A stretch of DNA of 64,000 nucleotides, from NCBI RefSeq assembly GCF_028473745.1, contig NZ_CP101137.1:3968001-4032000 (forward strand). Reading direction: 5' to 3'. Under the pieces are notes generated by a model that saw only the letters and a program-made list of their open reading frames with translations, was not told the DNA's origin and ran no database searches. Position 1 is the stretch's first letter. Each line of letters begins with the position of its first letter. Both the position numbers and the translations under genes were made by a program. Of this stretch, positions 15,427 through 24,216 are shown one piece after another. Source of the stretch: Streptomyces sp. M92 (GTDB lineage: Bacteria > Actinomycetota > Actinomycetes > Streptomycetales > Streptomycetaceae).

Positions 15427-16419
15427 TCAGTCCCGACCGCCGGGCTCCTCGCGCGGCGTGCCCTCGGGGGCCGGCCGGGCCGTCGGCAGCGGGGACGCGG
15501 CGGAGGGCGCGGACGTGGGCGCCGCGGGCACCGGAGCCGTCCGGCGCGGCAGCCGGGGCCGCACCACCCGCAGCCACAGCAGCACCAGCACCGCCGCCAC
15601 CACGGTGAAGGGCAGCACCGCGCCCACCGCCACCGCCAGCCAGCGCAGCATCGTCACGAAGGCGTCCCAGCCGCCGGCCAGCGCGTCCGTGAACCCGGGG
15701 TCGTCGTCCTTCTCGGCCCGTTCCACCGGCGTCTCGGACAGGGAGAGGGTGATGGTGGCCAGGCTGGTGCGGTCCTTCAGGGAAGCCTGCTGGGCCAGCA
15801 GCGCCTCCAGTTCGGCCTGACGGCTGCTCAGCTCGCCCTCCAGTGTCACCACGTCGCTCAGCTTCGTCGCCCGGTCCATCAGCTCGCGCACCCGGACCAC
15901 GCTGGCGCGCTGCGACTTGATCCGGCTCTCCACGTCGACGACCTGGTCGGTGACATCCTCCGCCTTCGCGCTTCGGTTCAGCAGCTTCCCGGTGCCCTCC
16001 AGGTCGTCCAGGACGTCCTGGTAGGAGTCGACGGGCACGCGCAGCACCACCCGGGTCCGCTCACGGCCGTCCCCGTCCCGGCGGGTGGTCTCCTCGCCCA
16101 CGTAGCCGCCGGCGTTCTCGGTGGTGGCGCGGGCCTGGTCGAGGGCCTTGGGGACGTCCTCGACCCGCACGGTCAGCGAGGCGGTGCGGATGACGTGGTT
16201 CGCGGTGGCCTTCGGCGGCTTCGTCCTTTCCGCCGTGTCGCCGCCCGCGGCGCCCTGCCGGTCGCCCGCCCCGGTCGGGGCGGCCTCCTTGGCGGCGCTG
16301 TCGGCGCCGCTCCCGGCGGAGTCGTCGCCCCCCGCGCTGCATCCGGTGAGCGCCAGGGCAGCCGCCACCAGCAGGGCGGTCAGCGCCGGAACGGGACGTA
16401 GGGATCGTGGTGTGCGCAC
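15427..16419 (-). CDS. DUF4349 lipoprotein
   Basis: Predicted membrane-anchored lipoprotein of 330 residues. The N terminus is a signal peptide (about 12-28 hydrophobic) with lipobox LTGC near residue 29. The DUF4349 region (about 80-250) holds NHVIRTASLTVRVEDVPKAL and a long coiled coil (VDVESRIKSQRASVVRVRELMDRA region and ELSSRQAELEALLAQQ). A single transmembrane helix follows (LAVAVGAVLPFTVVAAVLVL) and a Pro/Ala-rich cytoplasmic tail. I chose GTG 16419 because it places the positively charged n-region directly before the hydrophobic core; the longer frame upstream adds an implausible leader. Function of DUF4349 proteins is unknown. It is 27 bases downstream of the flavoenzyme start on the same strand. 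Confidence 0.85.
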   Translation of the reverse strand: MRTPRSLRPVPALTALLVAAALALTGCSAGGDDSAGSGADSAAKEAAPTGAGDRQGAAGGDTAERTKPPKATANHVIRTASLTVRVEDVPKALDQARATTENAGGYVGEETTRRDGDGRERTRVVLRVPVDSYQDVLDDLEGTGKLLNRSAKAEDVTDQVVDVESRIKSQRASVVRVRELMDRATKLSDVVTLEGELSSRQAELEALLAQQASLKDRTSLATITLSLSETPVERAEKDDDPGFTDALAGGWDAFVTMLRWLAVAVGAVLPFTVVAAVLVLLWLRVVRPRLPRRTAPVPAAPTSAPSAASPLPTARPAPEGTPREEPGGRD

Positions 16420-17259
16420 GGGAACCCCCGAGATCGTCGGAACGACTGTCGTCCCTACGACGCGGCAACCGTCCCCCGGGTCGGCGCGGAACGGTCCCGA
16501 ACAGGTCACGGTCCGGACTCACGGAGCCGTGCCCGGCCCGGACCGACCCCGAGCCGGTCCCTGCGTCCGCACGCCGCGCCGGCTGTCCCGCGCGTCGTGC
16601 CGGGCTCGCGATCCGCGTCCGGCTCCGCGCGCCTGTGCGGGTTCCGCGTCCACGCCTGCCGGGCCCCGCGTCGGCTCCCGCCTCCGTCCCAGCCCCGGGC
16701 CGGGTCCCGCTCTAGCCCCGGGCCGGGTCCCGCGCCCGGTGCCGGCTTCGTCTCATGTCACGTGCCGGACCGTGCGTCCCGCGCCTGCCGCGCCCCGCGT
16801 CGGCTCCCGCCTCCGTCCCAGCCCTGGGCCGGGTCTCGCGCTCGGTGCAGGCCTTGTCCCGCATCACGTGCCGGACCGTGCGCGCCGCGTCTCCCGCGCC
16901 TGCCGTCTCCCGCGCCTGCCGTCTCCCGCGCCTGCCGTCTCCCGCGCCTGCCGTCTCCCGCGCCTGCCGTCTCCCGCGCCTGCCGTCTCCCGCGCCTGCC
17001 GTCTCCCGCGCCTGCCGCGCCCCGCGTCGGCTCCCGCCTCCGCCCTACCCCCAGGCTGGGTCCCGCCCCAGCCCCGGGCCGGGGCCCGCGCCCGGTGCCG
17101 GCCTTGTCCCGCGGCACGTGCCGGACCGTGCGTCACGCGTCGGCCGCCGTCCGGCGCCTGCGGGATGCCCGCACTCCACACCAGCCCCCGCCCCGACCTA
17201 CCCCGACCCACCCCCGTCCCGCACCCCGCGCTGTCAGTGAGGTCTGAGACGCTGGAGGC
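16420..17259. other. 840-base repeat-rich intergenic region upstream of hemG
   Basis: No supported gene. The plus strand is Pro/Arg/Ala-coding in all three frames, which is a base-composition effect. It holds three imperfect copies of a roughly 105-125-base unit (starting near 16665, 16788 and 17018), each beginning CCCCGCGTCGGCTCCCGCCT and ending near CACGTGCCGGACCGTGCG (16759-16776, 16865-16882, 17115-17132). An exact 16-base array at 16889-17016 lies between the second and third. Confidence 0.8.
16889..17016. repeat. 16-base tandem repeat, eight exact copies
   Basis: The unit GTCTCCCGCGCCTGCC repeats without any mismatch from 16889 to 17016 (eight copies). The period is not a multiple of three and the array is intergenic, between the DUF4349 gene and hemG. 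Perfect identity implies recent expansion, making this a likely variable-number locus between strains. Confidence 0.97.
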
Positions 17260-18738
17260 ATGAGCGCAAGGGAGACCTCCGCGGGCGAGACCCCCGTGGA
17301 CACGGGGCACGTCATCGTCGTCGGAGGCGGGATCGCCGGGCTGGCCGCCGCCCACCGGCTGCTGGACCGGGGCGCGCGGGTGACCGTGCTGGAGGCGTCG
17401 GACCGCGTCGGCGGCAAGCTGCTACCCGGCGAGATCGCCGGCGTGCGCGTCGACCTCGGCGCCGAGTCCATGCTGGCCCGCCGCCCCGAGGCCGTCGGCC
17501 TGGCCCGCGAGGTGGGACTCGCCGACCGCCTCCAGCCGCCGGCCACCGCGTCGGCCTCGCTGTGGACCCGAGGCGCCCTGCGTCCCATGCCCAAGGGCCA
17601 CGTCATGGGCGTGCCCGGCACCGCCGCCGCCCTGTCCGGCGTCCTCTCCGAGGAGGGCCTGGCCCGCATCGAGCGCGACGCCGGACTGCCCCGCACCGAG
17701 GTCGGCGACGACGTCGCGGTGGGGGAGTACGTCGCGGCACGTCTGGGCCGCGAGGTCGTCGACCGCCTCGTCGAACCGCTGCTGGGCGGCGTCTACGCGG
17801 GCGACGCCTACCGCATCTCCCTGCGTTCGGCCGTGCCCCAGCTCTTCGAGGCCGCCCGCACCCACACCTCCCTGACCGAGGCGGTGCGCGCCATCCAGGG
17901 CCGGACGGCCACCGCACCCGCGACCGGCCCGGTGTTCATGGGCATCGAGGGCGGCATCGGCACCCTCCCCCTCGCGGTCGCGGAGTCGGTGCGCGCGCGG
18001 GGCGGCGAGATCGTCACCGGCGCGCCCGTGACGGAGCTGCGCCGTACCGCCGACGCCGGCTGGCGGATCACCGCCGCCGACCGGGTGCTGCACGCCGACG
18101 CGGTCGTCGTCGCCCTCCCCGCCCTCCCCGCCGCCGAGCTGCTGCGCGCCGAGAGCCCCGCCGCCGCGGCCGAGCTGGCCGGGGTGGAGTACGCGTCCAT
18201 GGCCCTGATCACCCTCGCGTACCGCCGCGCGGACGCCGCCGCCCTCCCGGCGGGCAGCGGCTTCCTCGTGCCGCCCGTCGACGGCCGCACCATCAAGGCG
18301 TCCACCTTCGCCTCCCGCAAGTGGGGCTGGATCGACGCCGAGGACCCCGACGTGGTCGTCCTGCGCACCTCCGTGGGGCGGTACGGCGAGACGGAGATCC
18401 TCGGCCGCGACGACGCCGGCCTGGTCGACGTCTCCCGGCACGACCTGGAGCAGGCCACCGGTCTGACCGCCGCGCCCGTCGCCACCCGGGTCACCCGCTG
18501 GCAGGACGGCCTGCCCCAGTACCCCGTCGGCCACCACGCGCGCGTGGCCCGCGTCCGCGAACACGTCGCGAAGCTCCCGGGCCTCGCCGTGTGCGGAGCC
18601 GCCTACGACGGCGTCGGCATCCCGGCGAGCATCGCGAGCGCCTACGCCGCCGTCGACCGGCTCCACGGCGACCCCCGGGGTGTGCAGCGGCTCACGGCCC
18701 ACCCGGTGCGGAGCCCGCACGGCGGAGCGGGAGAATAG
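17260..18738 (+). CDS. hemG: Coproporphyrinogen/protoporphyrinogen oxidase (HemY/CgoX type)
   Basis: FAD-dependent oxidase of 492 residues. In actinobacteria this family oxidises coproporphyrinogen III to coproporphyrin III in the coproporphyrin-dependent haem pathway (CgoX); older annotation calls it protoporphyrinogen oxidase. The FAD motif is VIVVGGGIAGLAAAHRLL near residue 18, followed by VTVLEASDRVGGKLLP. The C-terminal FAD contact is LAVCGAAYDGVGIPASIASA. The ATG at 17260 has GGAGG only one base away, which is too close; a GTG at 17296 (VDTGHVIVVGG) is a possible alternative start. hemQ follows after four bases, so the two are an operon. The unusual repeat region lies directly upstream. 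Confidence 0.93.
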   Translation: MSARETSAGETPVDTGHVIVVGGGIAGLAAAHRLLDRGARVTVLEASDRVGGKLLPGEIAGVRVDLGAESMLARRPEAVGLAREVGLADRLQPPATASASLWTRGALRPMPKGHVMGVPGTAAALSGVLSEEGLARIERDAGLPRTEVGDDVAVGEYVAARLGREVVDRLVEPLLGGVYAGDAYRISLRSAVPQLFEAARTHTSLTEAVRAIQGRTATAPATGPVFMGIEGGIGTLPLAVAESVRARGGEIVTGAPVTELRRTADAGWRITAADRVLHADAVVVALPALPAAELLRAESPAAAAELAGVEYASMALITLAYRRADAAALPAGSGFLVPPVDGRTIKASTFASRKWGWIDAEDPDVVVLRTSVGRYGETEILGRDDAGLVDVSRHDLEQATGLTAAPVATRVTRWQDGLPQYPVGHHARVARVREHVAKLPGLAVCGAAYDGVGIPASIASAYAAVDRLHGDPRGVQRLTAHPVRSPHGGAGE

Positions 18739-18742
18739 GGTC

Positions 18743-19474
18743 ATGAGTGACGACGCCTCCACCCCCGCCGCCGAGCGGATCCCCAACAAGGGCAAGCTGG
18801 CCAAGGACCTCAACGAGGTCATCCGCTACACCCTCTGGTCCGTCTTCAAGCTGAAGGACACCCTCCCGGAGGACCGCGCCGGGTACGCCGACGAGGTCCA
18901 GGAGCTGTTCGACCAGCTCGCCGCCAAGGACGTGACGATCCGCGGCACCTACGACCTGTCCGGCCTGCGTGCGGACGCCGACCTCATGATCTGGTGGCAC
19001 GCGGAGACCGCCGACCAGCTCCAGGAGGCGTACAACCTCTTCCGCCGCACCAGGCTCGGCCGCGCGCTGGAGCCCGTCTGGTCGAACATGGCGCTGCACC
19101 GCCCCGCCGAGTTCAACCGCTCGCACATCCCGGCCTTCCTGGCCGACGAGACGCCGCGGAACTACATCAGCGTCTACCCGTTCGTGCGCTCCTACGACTG
19201 GTACCTGCTGCCCGACGAGGACCGCCGCCGCATGCTCGCCGACCACGGCAAGATGGCCCGCGGCTACCCGGACGTGCGCGCCAACACGGTCGCCTCGTTC
19301 TCCCTGGGCGACTACGAGTGGATCCTCGCCTTCGAGGCCGACGAACTGCACCGCATCGTCGACCTCATGCGCCACCTGCGCGCCTCCGAGGCACGCATGC
19401 ACGTCCGCGAGGAGGTTCCCTTCTTCACGGGACGGCGCAAGGACCTCGGTGAGCTGGTGGCCGGACTGGCCTGA
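18743..19474 (+). CDS. hemQ: Coproheme decarboxylase (HemQ/ChdC)
   Basis: Chlorite-dismutase-fold enzyme of 243 residues that decarboxylates two propionates of iron-coproporphyrin III to give haem b, using peroxide. The catalytic Tyr region is the YPFVRSYDWYLLP block (about residues 151-163), with the distal His likely in LADHGKMARGYPDV and the haem-pocket strand in NTVASFSLGDYEW. The C terminus (EEVPFFTGRRKDL) is typical. It lacks the signal peptide and distal Arg context of true chlorite dismutases. ATG 18743 lies four bases after the hemG stop. Its TGA abuts the stop of the convergent aminopeptidase gene (TGATCA), so no intergenic DNA separates the two genes. Confidence 0.94.
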   Translation: MSDDASTPAAERIPNKGKLAKDLNEVIRYTLWSVFKLKDTLPEDRAGYADEVQELFDQLAAKDVTIRGTYDLSGLRADADLMIWWHAETADQLQEAYNLFRRTRLGRALEPVWSNMALHRPAEFNRSHIPAFLADETPRNYISVYPFVRSYDWYLLPDEDRRRMLADHGKMARGYPDVRANTVASFSLGDYEWILAFEADELHRIVDLMRHLRASEARMHVREEVPFFTGRRKDLGELVAGLA

Positions 19475-21055
19475 TCAGGCCCTCGGCTCCGGTTCCGGGC
19501 GCGGGGCGCACGACGTGTCCCGCGCCGGGAGGCGGCCGTCCAGCAGGTACGCCTCCAGGTGGCCGTTGACGCACGCGTTCGGCCCGCCGCCGACGCCGTG
19601 CGTCCCGGCGTCCCGCTCGGTCACCAGCACCGACCCCGACAGCCGCCGGCGCAGCTCCAGCGCCCCCTCGTACGGGGTCGCCGCGTCCTCTTCGGCGGCC
19701 AGGAGCAGCGTGGGCGGCAGCTCACCCGGGCCGGTGCGCACGTCGAGGGGCCGCTGCCGGGGCGCCCGCCAGTAGGCGCACGGCAGGTTCGTCCACACGT
19801 TGTCCCACGTCTCGAACGGCGCCCGGCGGGCCAGCCGCGTGTTGTCCCGGTCCCAGACCTCGAAGTCCGTCGGCCAGGGCGCGTCGTTGCACTCGACGGC
19901 CGTGTACACGGCGTTGGAGTTCTCCGCCCCGGCCGCGCCCTCCTCGGTCCGCGTCCCCGCCTGGTCGATCAGCGGCTGCGGATCGCCCTTCAGATACGCC
20001 GACAGCGCCTCGGCGCGGTGCGGCCAGTAGTCGTCGTAGTACCCGGCCTTCAGGAACGCCCCCTGCAACTGCGCGGGCCCCACCGTCCCGCCCGCGGGCC
20101 GTGCCGCGAGCCGTTCGGCCGCCTCCTCGTAGCTGTTCTGGACCTCTCTCGGCGAGTCCCCGAGCCCGTACACGGCGTGGTGCTCGGCGATCCACTCCTT
20201 GAAGTCCGTCCAGCGGTCCTCGAACGCCTCGGACTGCTCCAGGTTGTTGCGGTACCAGATCCCCTCGGGATCGGGGTTCACCACCGAATCGAACACCATC
20301 CGCCGCACCCGCGAGGGGAACAGCTCGGCGTACAGCGCCCCGAGGTACGTCCCGTACGACGCCCCCATGAACGTCAGCCTCTCCTCGCCCAGCGCGGCCC
20401 GCACGACCTCCAGGTCGCGGGCGTTGTTGAGGGAGTGGTAGTGCCGCAGCGCGTCCCCGGCCCGTTCGGCGCAGCCGCGCGCGTACGCCTCGGCCTCGGC
20501 GGCGCGCTGCTCCTTGTACGCGTCCGAGGGCCGCGTCGGTGCCGGACGGGGTCCCTTGAAGAAGTCCCCGGGGTCCTGGCAGGACAGCGGCGCGGAGGGC
20601 GCGACCCCGCGCGGGGCGTACCCGACGAGGTCGTACGCGGCGGCGATCCGCTTCCACTCGGGCACCATGCCGACCAGCGGGAAGTACAGCCCCGAGGCGC
20701 CGGGGCCACCGGGGTTGTAGAGGAGCGCGCCCTGTCCGGGCACCTCGCGCCCCGCGTCTTCCGGGTCCTCGTGGGTGGCCCGCATCCGGCTGACGGTGAG
20801 TTCGATGCGCCTACCGTCGGGGTGCGCGTAGTCCAGGGGCACGGAGACCGTGCCGCAGCGCATGGCGGCCGGCAGTTCCTCCGCCTTCGGGCACCTGCCG
20901 AACTCGATGCCCGCCGCCGCCGCTCGCCCGGCGGCCACGGCGGTGCCGCGCGCCTCGGCGGTCCCGGGCCCGCCCGGCGTCCCCTGTGCCGGAGCGGCGG
21001 CGAGGGTGGTCAGCAGCAAGGACCCGGCGGCCGAGTAGAGGGCGGCAGCTCGCAT
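19475..21055 (-). CDS. Secreted alpha/beta-hydrolase, tripeptidyl aminopeptidase type (Tap/SlpD-like)
   Basis: Exported hydrolase of 526 residues resembling Streptomyces tripeptidyl aminopeptidases. The signal peptide covers about the first 30 residues (MRAAALYSAAGSLLLTTLAA). The mature start shows the family hallmark CGTVSVPLDYAHPDG; the oxyanion region is LLYNPGGPGASG. The nucleophile elbow is GASYGTYLG. The Asp is in LLLAAEEDAATPYEGA and the His in DAGTHGVGGGPNACVN. I chose ATG 21055 (AAGGGA six to ten bases upstream) instead of the ATG 30 bases earlier, since the signal peptide then has a normal charged start. It likely releases N-terminal tripeptides from extracellular proteins. Its stop abuts that of hemQ. 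Confidence 0.88.
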   Translation of the reverse strand: MRAAALYSAAGSLLLTTLAAAPAQGTPGGPGTAEARGTAVAAGRAAAAGIEFGRCPKAEELPAAMRCGTVSVPLDYAHPDGRRIELTVSRMRATHEDPEDAGREVPGQGALLYNPGGPGASGLYFPLVGMVPEWKRIAAAYDLVGYAPRGVAPSAPLSCQDPGDFFKGPRPAPTRPSDAYKEQRAAEAEAYARGCAERAGDALRHYHSLNNARDLEVVRAALGEERLTFMGASYGTYLGALYAELFPSRVRRMVFDSVVNPDPEGIWYRNNLEQSEAFEDRWTDFKEWIAEHHAVYGLGDSPREVQNSYEEAAERLAARPAGGTVGPAQLQGAFLKAGYYDDYWPHRAEALSAYLKGDPQPLIDQAGTRTEEGAAGAENSNAVYTAVECNDAPWPTDFEVWDRDNTRLARRAPFETWDNVWTNLPCAYWRAPRQRPLDVRTGPGELPPTLLLAAEEDAATPYEGALELRRRLSGSVLVTERDAGTHGVGGGPNACVNGHLEAYLLDGRLPARDTSCAPRPEPEPRA

Positions 21056-21169
21056 CGCGTATCCCTTCGGTGCACGGAGTGACACAAGGGATGTTTGGTA
21101 CGGCGCCCCGGCGAGGCAAGCACCGCCCCCGGGTGTCGGCGTCCAGTGCCTCCGTACGCCCCCGGCGCG

Positions 21170-21964
21170 TCAGTCCTGACGCGCCCGGTACTCCTCGACG
21201 TGGCGCTCGCGATGGGCGAAGGCCGCGCGCAGGTCCGGTTCGCCGATCGCGTGCACGCCCCGCACGGCGACCGAGGTCAGGTACGTACGGTCGTCCGCCG
21301 AACCGTCGGCCTTCCGGACCAGGGCGCCGACCATCCGCTGCCCGGCCGGGGACGCCCAGCGCGAATACGGGTGGACCTCCATCCGCGTGATGGCGAGACA
21401 CCCCAGCGTGAGGGTGAGCGGCAGCGCGAACCACAGGGCGATCAGCGGGCGCGGCTGGTCCACGGGCAGCGGCAGGGCCAGCGCGGCGGCGCCCAGCGCG
21501 ACCACGGTGACGGCGGCGACCCGCACCCGCTGGACGCCGGCCGCGACGCCGCGGGCGCCGTCCGGCACGGCGAGGCCCGCCCGGACCAGCCGGTCGGCCA
21601 GCCCCCGCACCGCGTCCGCGGCGGCAGCGGTGGCCCGCACCGGTGCTATCCGGGACTGCCCGTCGGGCCCTATCGCCCCTATCACCGACCGCTCCATCTC
21701 GTCCCGCCCGCACGGGTCGACGACGGTCGCCCAGCCGGTGTGCGCGAGCAGCAGCCGCCGCTGGCGGGCCATGGAGACCAGCGTCAGGTCGGCGACCCTC
21801 CGGGGCCCGCCCGCCAGGAACGCCGCCTCGTACAGCGTCAGCGCGTGCTCACGGTCGACGGCGTGCGGGGTGGCGGCCGCCGCGCGCACGGCGGCCAGAC
21901 ACAGCCGCAGGCACGCCAGGCCGGCGACGGCCCAGGCCGCCAGGAGGAGAAGGACCCAGAACAT
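21170..21964 (-). CDS. TIGR04222 domain membrane protein
   Basis: Membrane protein of 264 residues recognised as the TIGR04222 family from MFWVLLLLAAWAVAGLACL, the YEAAFLAGGPRRVADLTLVSM block and the W/A-rich segment near 80. It has one N-terminal transmembrane helix and two more near 145-190 (VAAVTVVALGAAALAL and PLIALWFALPLTLTLGCLA). Many members end in a Gly/Cys-rich repeat tail; this one does not and ends in a charged helix (FAHRERHVEEYRARQD). It is one gene downstream of the MNIO/DUF692 gene on the same strand, 140 bases apart, and the pair appears to be a locus. Function is unknown; I infer a partner or substrate relationship to the MNIO enzyme only from adjacency. Confidence 0.82.
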   Translation of the reverse strand: MFWVLLLLAAWAVAGLACLRLCLAAVRAAAATPHAVDREHALTLYEAAFLAGGPRRVADLTLVSMARQRRLLLAHTGWATVVDPCGRDEMERSVIGAIGPDGQSRIAPVRATAAAADAVRGLADRLVRAGLAVPDGARGVAAGVQRVRVAAVTVVALGAAALALPLPVDQPRPLIALWFALPLTLTLGCLAITRMEVHPYSRWASPAGQRMVGALVRKADGSADDRTYLTSVAVRGVHAIGEPDLRAAFAHRERHVEEYRARQD

Positions 21965-22104
21965 GCCGTACTTCTATGCCAAAGGCTTTCGCCGGCGCCA
22001 TGCCCTGTTCACATTTCGGGACGCAGTGTTGTGGGTATGTGACGTTCCGTTTGTCCGGAGCGGGCCGGATCGGGCCGGACCGGGCCAGGTCGGATCAGGC
22101 CAGG

Positions 22105-23460
22105 TCAGGCCCGGTCCGATGCGGTCCGGCGGCGCAGCAGCGCCCGCCCGGTCGCACGCGCCCACCGCGCCCCGGGACGCCGCGGACGCGGCACCGGCCC
22201 CTCCCGCTCCACCCACCACTGCCTCAACTCCCGCCGCGCGGCCCCGTCCTGCGGGAGTCCGTCCCGCAGCAGGTGCTCGGCGAAGTCCAGGGCGTCGCGG
22301 CGGTAGCCCCCGGTCATCGGCCGCCGCTGGGCGTAGGACAGGAAGGCCGGCCGGTATCCGGTGCCGAGGATCACCGGCAGTTCGGGCGCGACCTTCGCGA
22401 CCACGTCCGCCCGCTTCCCGGCGAGCGCCCGCGTTTGCACGCCCAGCCGCACCCGGTCGAACCCCTCGGGCACGGGCGTCCCGGCGACCAGCGCGGACAG
22501 CAGCGCCGTCTGAGCGAGGGCCAGCCGCTGCCGTACGGCGTCCCCGGCGCCGGCCGCGTCCCGCGCGGGCCCGGTCGCGACGGGCGCGGGAGCCCGCCGC
22601 CCGGCGACGGGTCCGCCCGCCGCCGCCCGCCCCTTCTCCACGGCGGCGCGGACCGCCGCCACCTCGCCCTCCAGCTCCTCGGCCGCGGGGAAGTTCTCGT
22701 CGCGCTCCAGCAGGACACCGGGCGGCGCCACCCGCGAGGCGAGGTCGGTCAGGATGTCGAGCACCGGCTGCGCGACGGGGTGGGCGTGGCTGTCGTGCCA
22801 CACGCCGTCCCGTTCGAAGCCGCCCGCGACGTGGACGTACGCGATGGCCTCCAGGGGCAGTTCGCCGAGCGCCTCGGCCGGGTCCTCCCCGCGGTTGACG
22901 TGGTTGGTGTGCAGGTTCGCCACGTCGATCAGCAGCCGCACGCCCGTCCGGTCGGCCAGGTCGTACAGGAACTGGCCCTCCGTCATCTCATCGTCCGGCC
23001 AGGCGATGAGCGCGGCGATGTTCTCCACGGCGAGCGGCACCGGCAGCGCTTCCTGCGTGATACGCACGTTCTCGCACAGCACGTCGAGGGCGTCGCGGGT
23101 GCGCGGCACGGGCAGCAGGTGCCCCGCCTCCAGCCGCTGCGAGGCGGTCAGGGGGCCGCCCGCCCGGACGAAGGCGATGTGCTCGGTCACCAGCGGCGAC
23201 CGAAGTGCCCCGGCCCGCTCGGCCAGCGCCGCGAGCCGGCCCGCGTCCGGCCGTTCGGCCCCGCCGAGCCCGAGCGAGACCCCGTGCGGCACCACGGTCA
23301 CCCCGCGTTCGCGCAGCCGGACCAGGGACTCGGGCAGGTGCCCTGGGCAGAGGTTCTCGGACACGGCCTCGACCCAGTCGATGCCGGGCATCGCCTCGAC
23401 GGCGCCGGCGATCTCCGGACGCCATCCGACACCGGTGCCCAGCCGTGCCGTTCGCTCCAT
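22105..23460 (-). CDS. MNIO (DUF692) enzyme with SCO6045-type C-terminal domain
   Basis: Protein of 451 residues. Residues about 1-275 are a DUF692 TIM-barrel, the multinuclear non-haem iron-dependent oxidative enzyme (MNIO) family that includes MbnB, TglH and BufB and modifies Cys or Asn in peptides. Probable metal ligands are in VVPHGVSLGLG, VTEHIAFVR, LAVENIAALI, LLIDVANLHTNHVN, YVHVAGGFER, VWHDSHAHPV and LLERDENFP. Residues about 320-451 form a separate helical domain (RLALAQTALLSALVAG onward) that I recall as SCO6045-like, possibly filling the role of the separate partner proteins in other MNIO systems. ATG 23460 has AGGAGGGGG nine bases upstream. No short precursor peptide is evident next to it; the neighbouring TIGR04222 protein is the only obvious companion. 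Confidence 0.85.
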   Translation of the reverse strand: MERTARLGTGVGWRPEIAGAVEAMPGIDWVEAVSENLCPGHLPESLVRLRERGVTVVPHGVSLGLGGAERPDAGRLAALAERAGALRSPLVTEHIAFVRAGGPLTASQRLEAGHLLPVPRTRDALDVLCENVRITQEALPVPLAVENIAALIAWPDDEMTEGQFLYDLADRTGVRLLIDVANLHTNHVNRGEDPAEALGELPLEAIAYVHVAGGFERDGVWHDSHAHPVAQPVLDILTDLASRVAPPGVLLERDENFPAAEELEGEVAAVRAAVEKGRAAAGGPVAGRRAPAPVATGPARDAAGAGDAVRQRLALAQTALLSALVAGTPVPEGFDRVRLGVQTRALAGKRADVVAKVAPELPVILGTGYRPAFLSYAQRRPMTGGYRRDALDFAEHLLRDGLPQDGAARRELRQWWVEREGPVPRPRRPGARWARATGRALLRRRTASDRA

Positions 23461-23573
23461 GGTCCCGTCCCCCTCCTGCCGGTATGCCGGAGGTATCGCC
23501 CGGCGCACCCGGCCCGAACCCCGCACGGGGCATGTTCAGAGCAACATCTGAGGTTCGGCCGGGGGGCCGGGCG

Positions 23574-24146
23574 TCAGCGCAGGTCGAGCCGCATCAGGAC
23601 CCGGGGATGGCCGGCCAGCACCGAGGCGGTGTCGGCGGCGTGGACGAACCCGGCACGCTCGAAGTTCTTCCGGAGACCGGCGTACGCCATGGTCAGATCG
23701 GCCCGGGCGTCCCCGTTGTCCAGCGGATACGCCTCGACCGCCGGAGCGCCCCGGGAGCGGGCGAAGTCGACCGCCCCGGCGATGAGGGCGTGCGAGATCC
23801 CCCGCCTGCGGTGACCGGGCCGTACCCGCACGCACCACAGCGACCAGACCGGCAGGTCGTCCACGTGCGGGATCTTGCGGTTGCGGGCGAAGGAGGTGTC
23901 CGCGCGCGGCGCCACGGCGGCCCACCCGACCGGCTCGTCACCGTCGTGGGCGAGCACGCCCAAAGGAGGCCCCGTGCGGCACAGCTCGGCGACGTAGGCG
24001 CCGCGGGCCGGGCCGCGCAGCTCGTTGTTGACCTTGGAGGGGAGGCGGTAGCTCAGGCACCAGCAGACGTTGGCCCGCGGCGACTTCGGGCCGAGCACCG
24101 CACGGACGTCCTCGAAGACCGAGGCCGGACGGACGTCGATGGTCAT
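23574..24146 (-). CDS. GNAT-family acetyltransferase
   Basis: Protein of 190 residues with a GNAT domain. N-terminal half carries the NVCWCLSYRLPSKVNNE segment typical of a Streptomyces GNAT subfamily with a Cys-Trp-Cys loop. The acetyl-CoA site is VWSLWCVRVRPGHRRRGISH (R-x-x-G-x-A/S) near residue 108, followed by ALIAGAVDFARSRGA. The C terminus (NFERAGFVHAADTASVLAG) is the usual last strand pair. No signal peptide. ATG 24146 lacks a strong ribosome-binding site. It stands 110 bases upstream of the MNIO gene on the same strand and could be cotranscribed with it. Substrate unknown. Confidence 0.85.
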   Translation of the reverse strand: MTIDVRPASVFEDVRAVLGPKSPRANVCWCLSYRLPSKVNNELRGPARGAYVAELCRTGPPLGVLAHDGDEPVGWAAVAPRADTSFARNRKIPHVDDLPVWSLWCVRVRPGHRRRGISHALIAGAVDFARSRGAPAVEAYPLDNGDARADLTMAYAGLRKNFERAGFVHAADTASVLAGHPRVLMRLDLR

Positions 24147-24216
24147 GGCACCACGATGCCACGGCGCACGGTGCGCCGCCCGGGCGCCGGGCGCCGTCAG
24201 CCCGGACGGAAGGAGG

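Noticed and set aside
16889..17016. CRISPR array
   Set aside because: Contiguous 16-base units without spacers.
16121..17263. 380- and 216-residue plus-strand frames over the repeat region before hemG
   Set aside because: Pure repeat translation (Pro/Arg/Ala/Ser) open in all frames; no ribosome-binding site.
18743..19474. Chlorite dismutase
   Set aside because: Pairing with hemG and the absence of a signal peptide point to coproheme decarboxylase.
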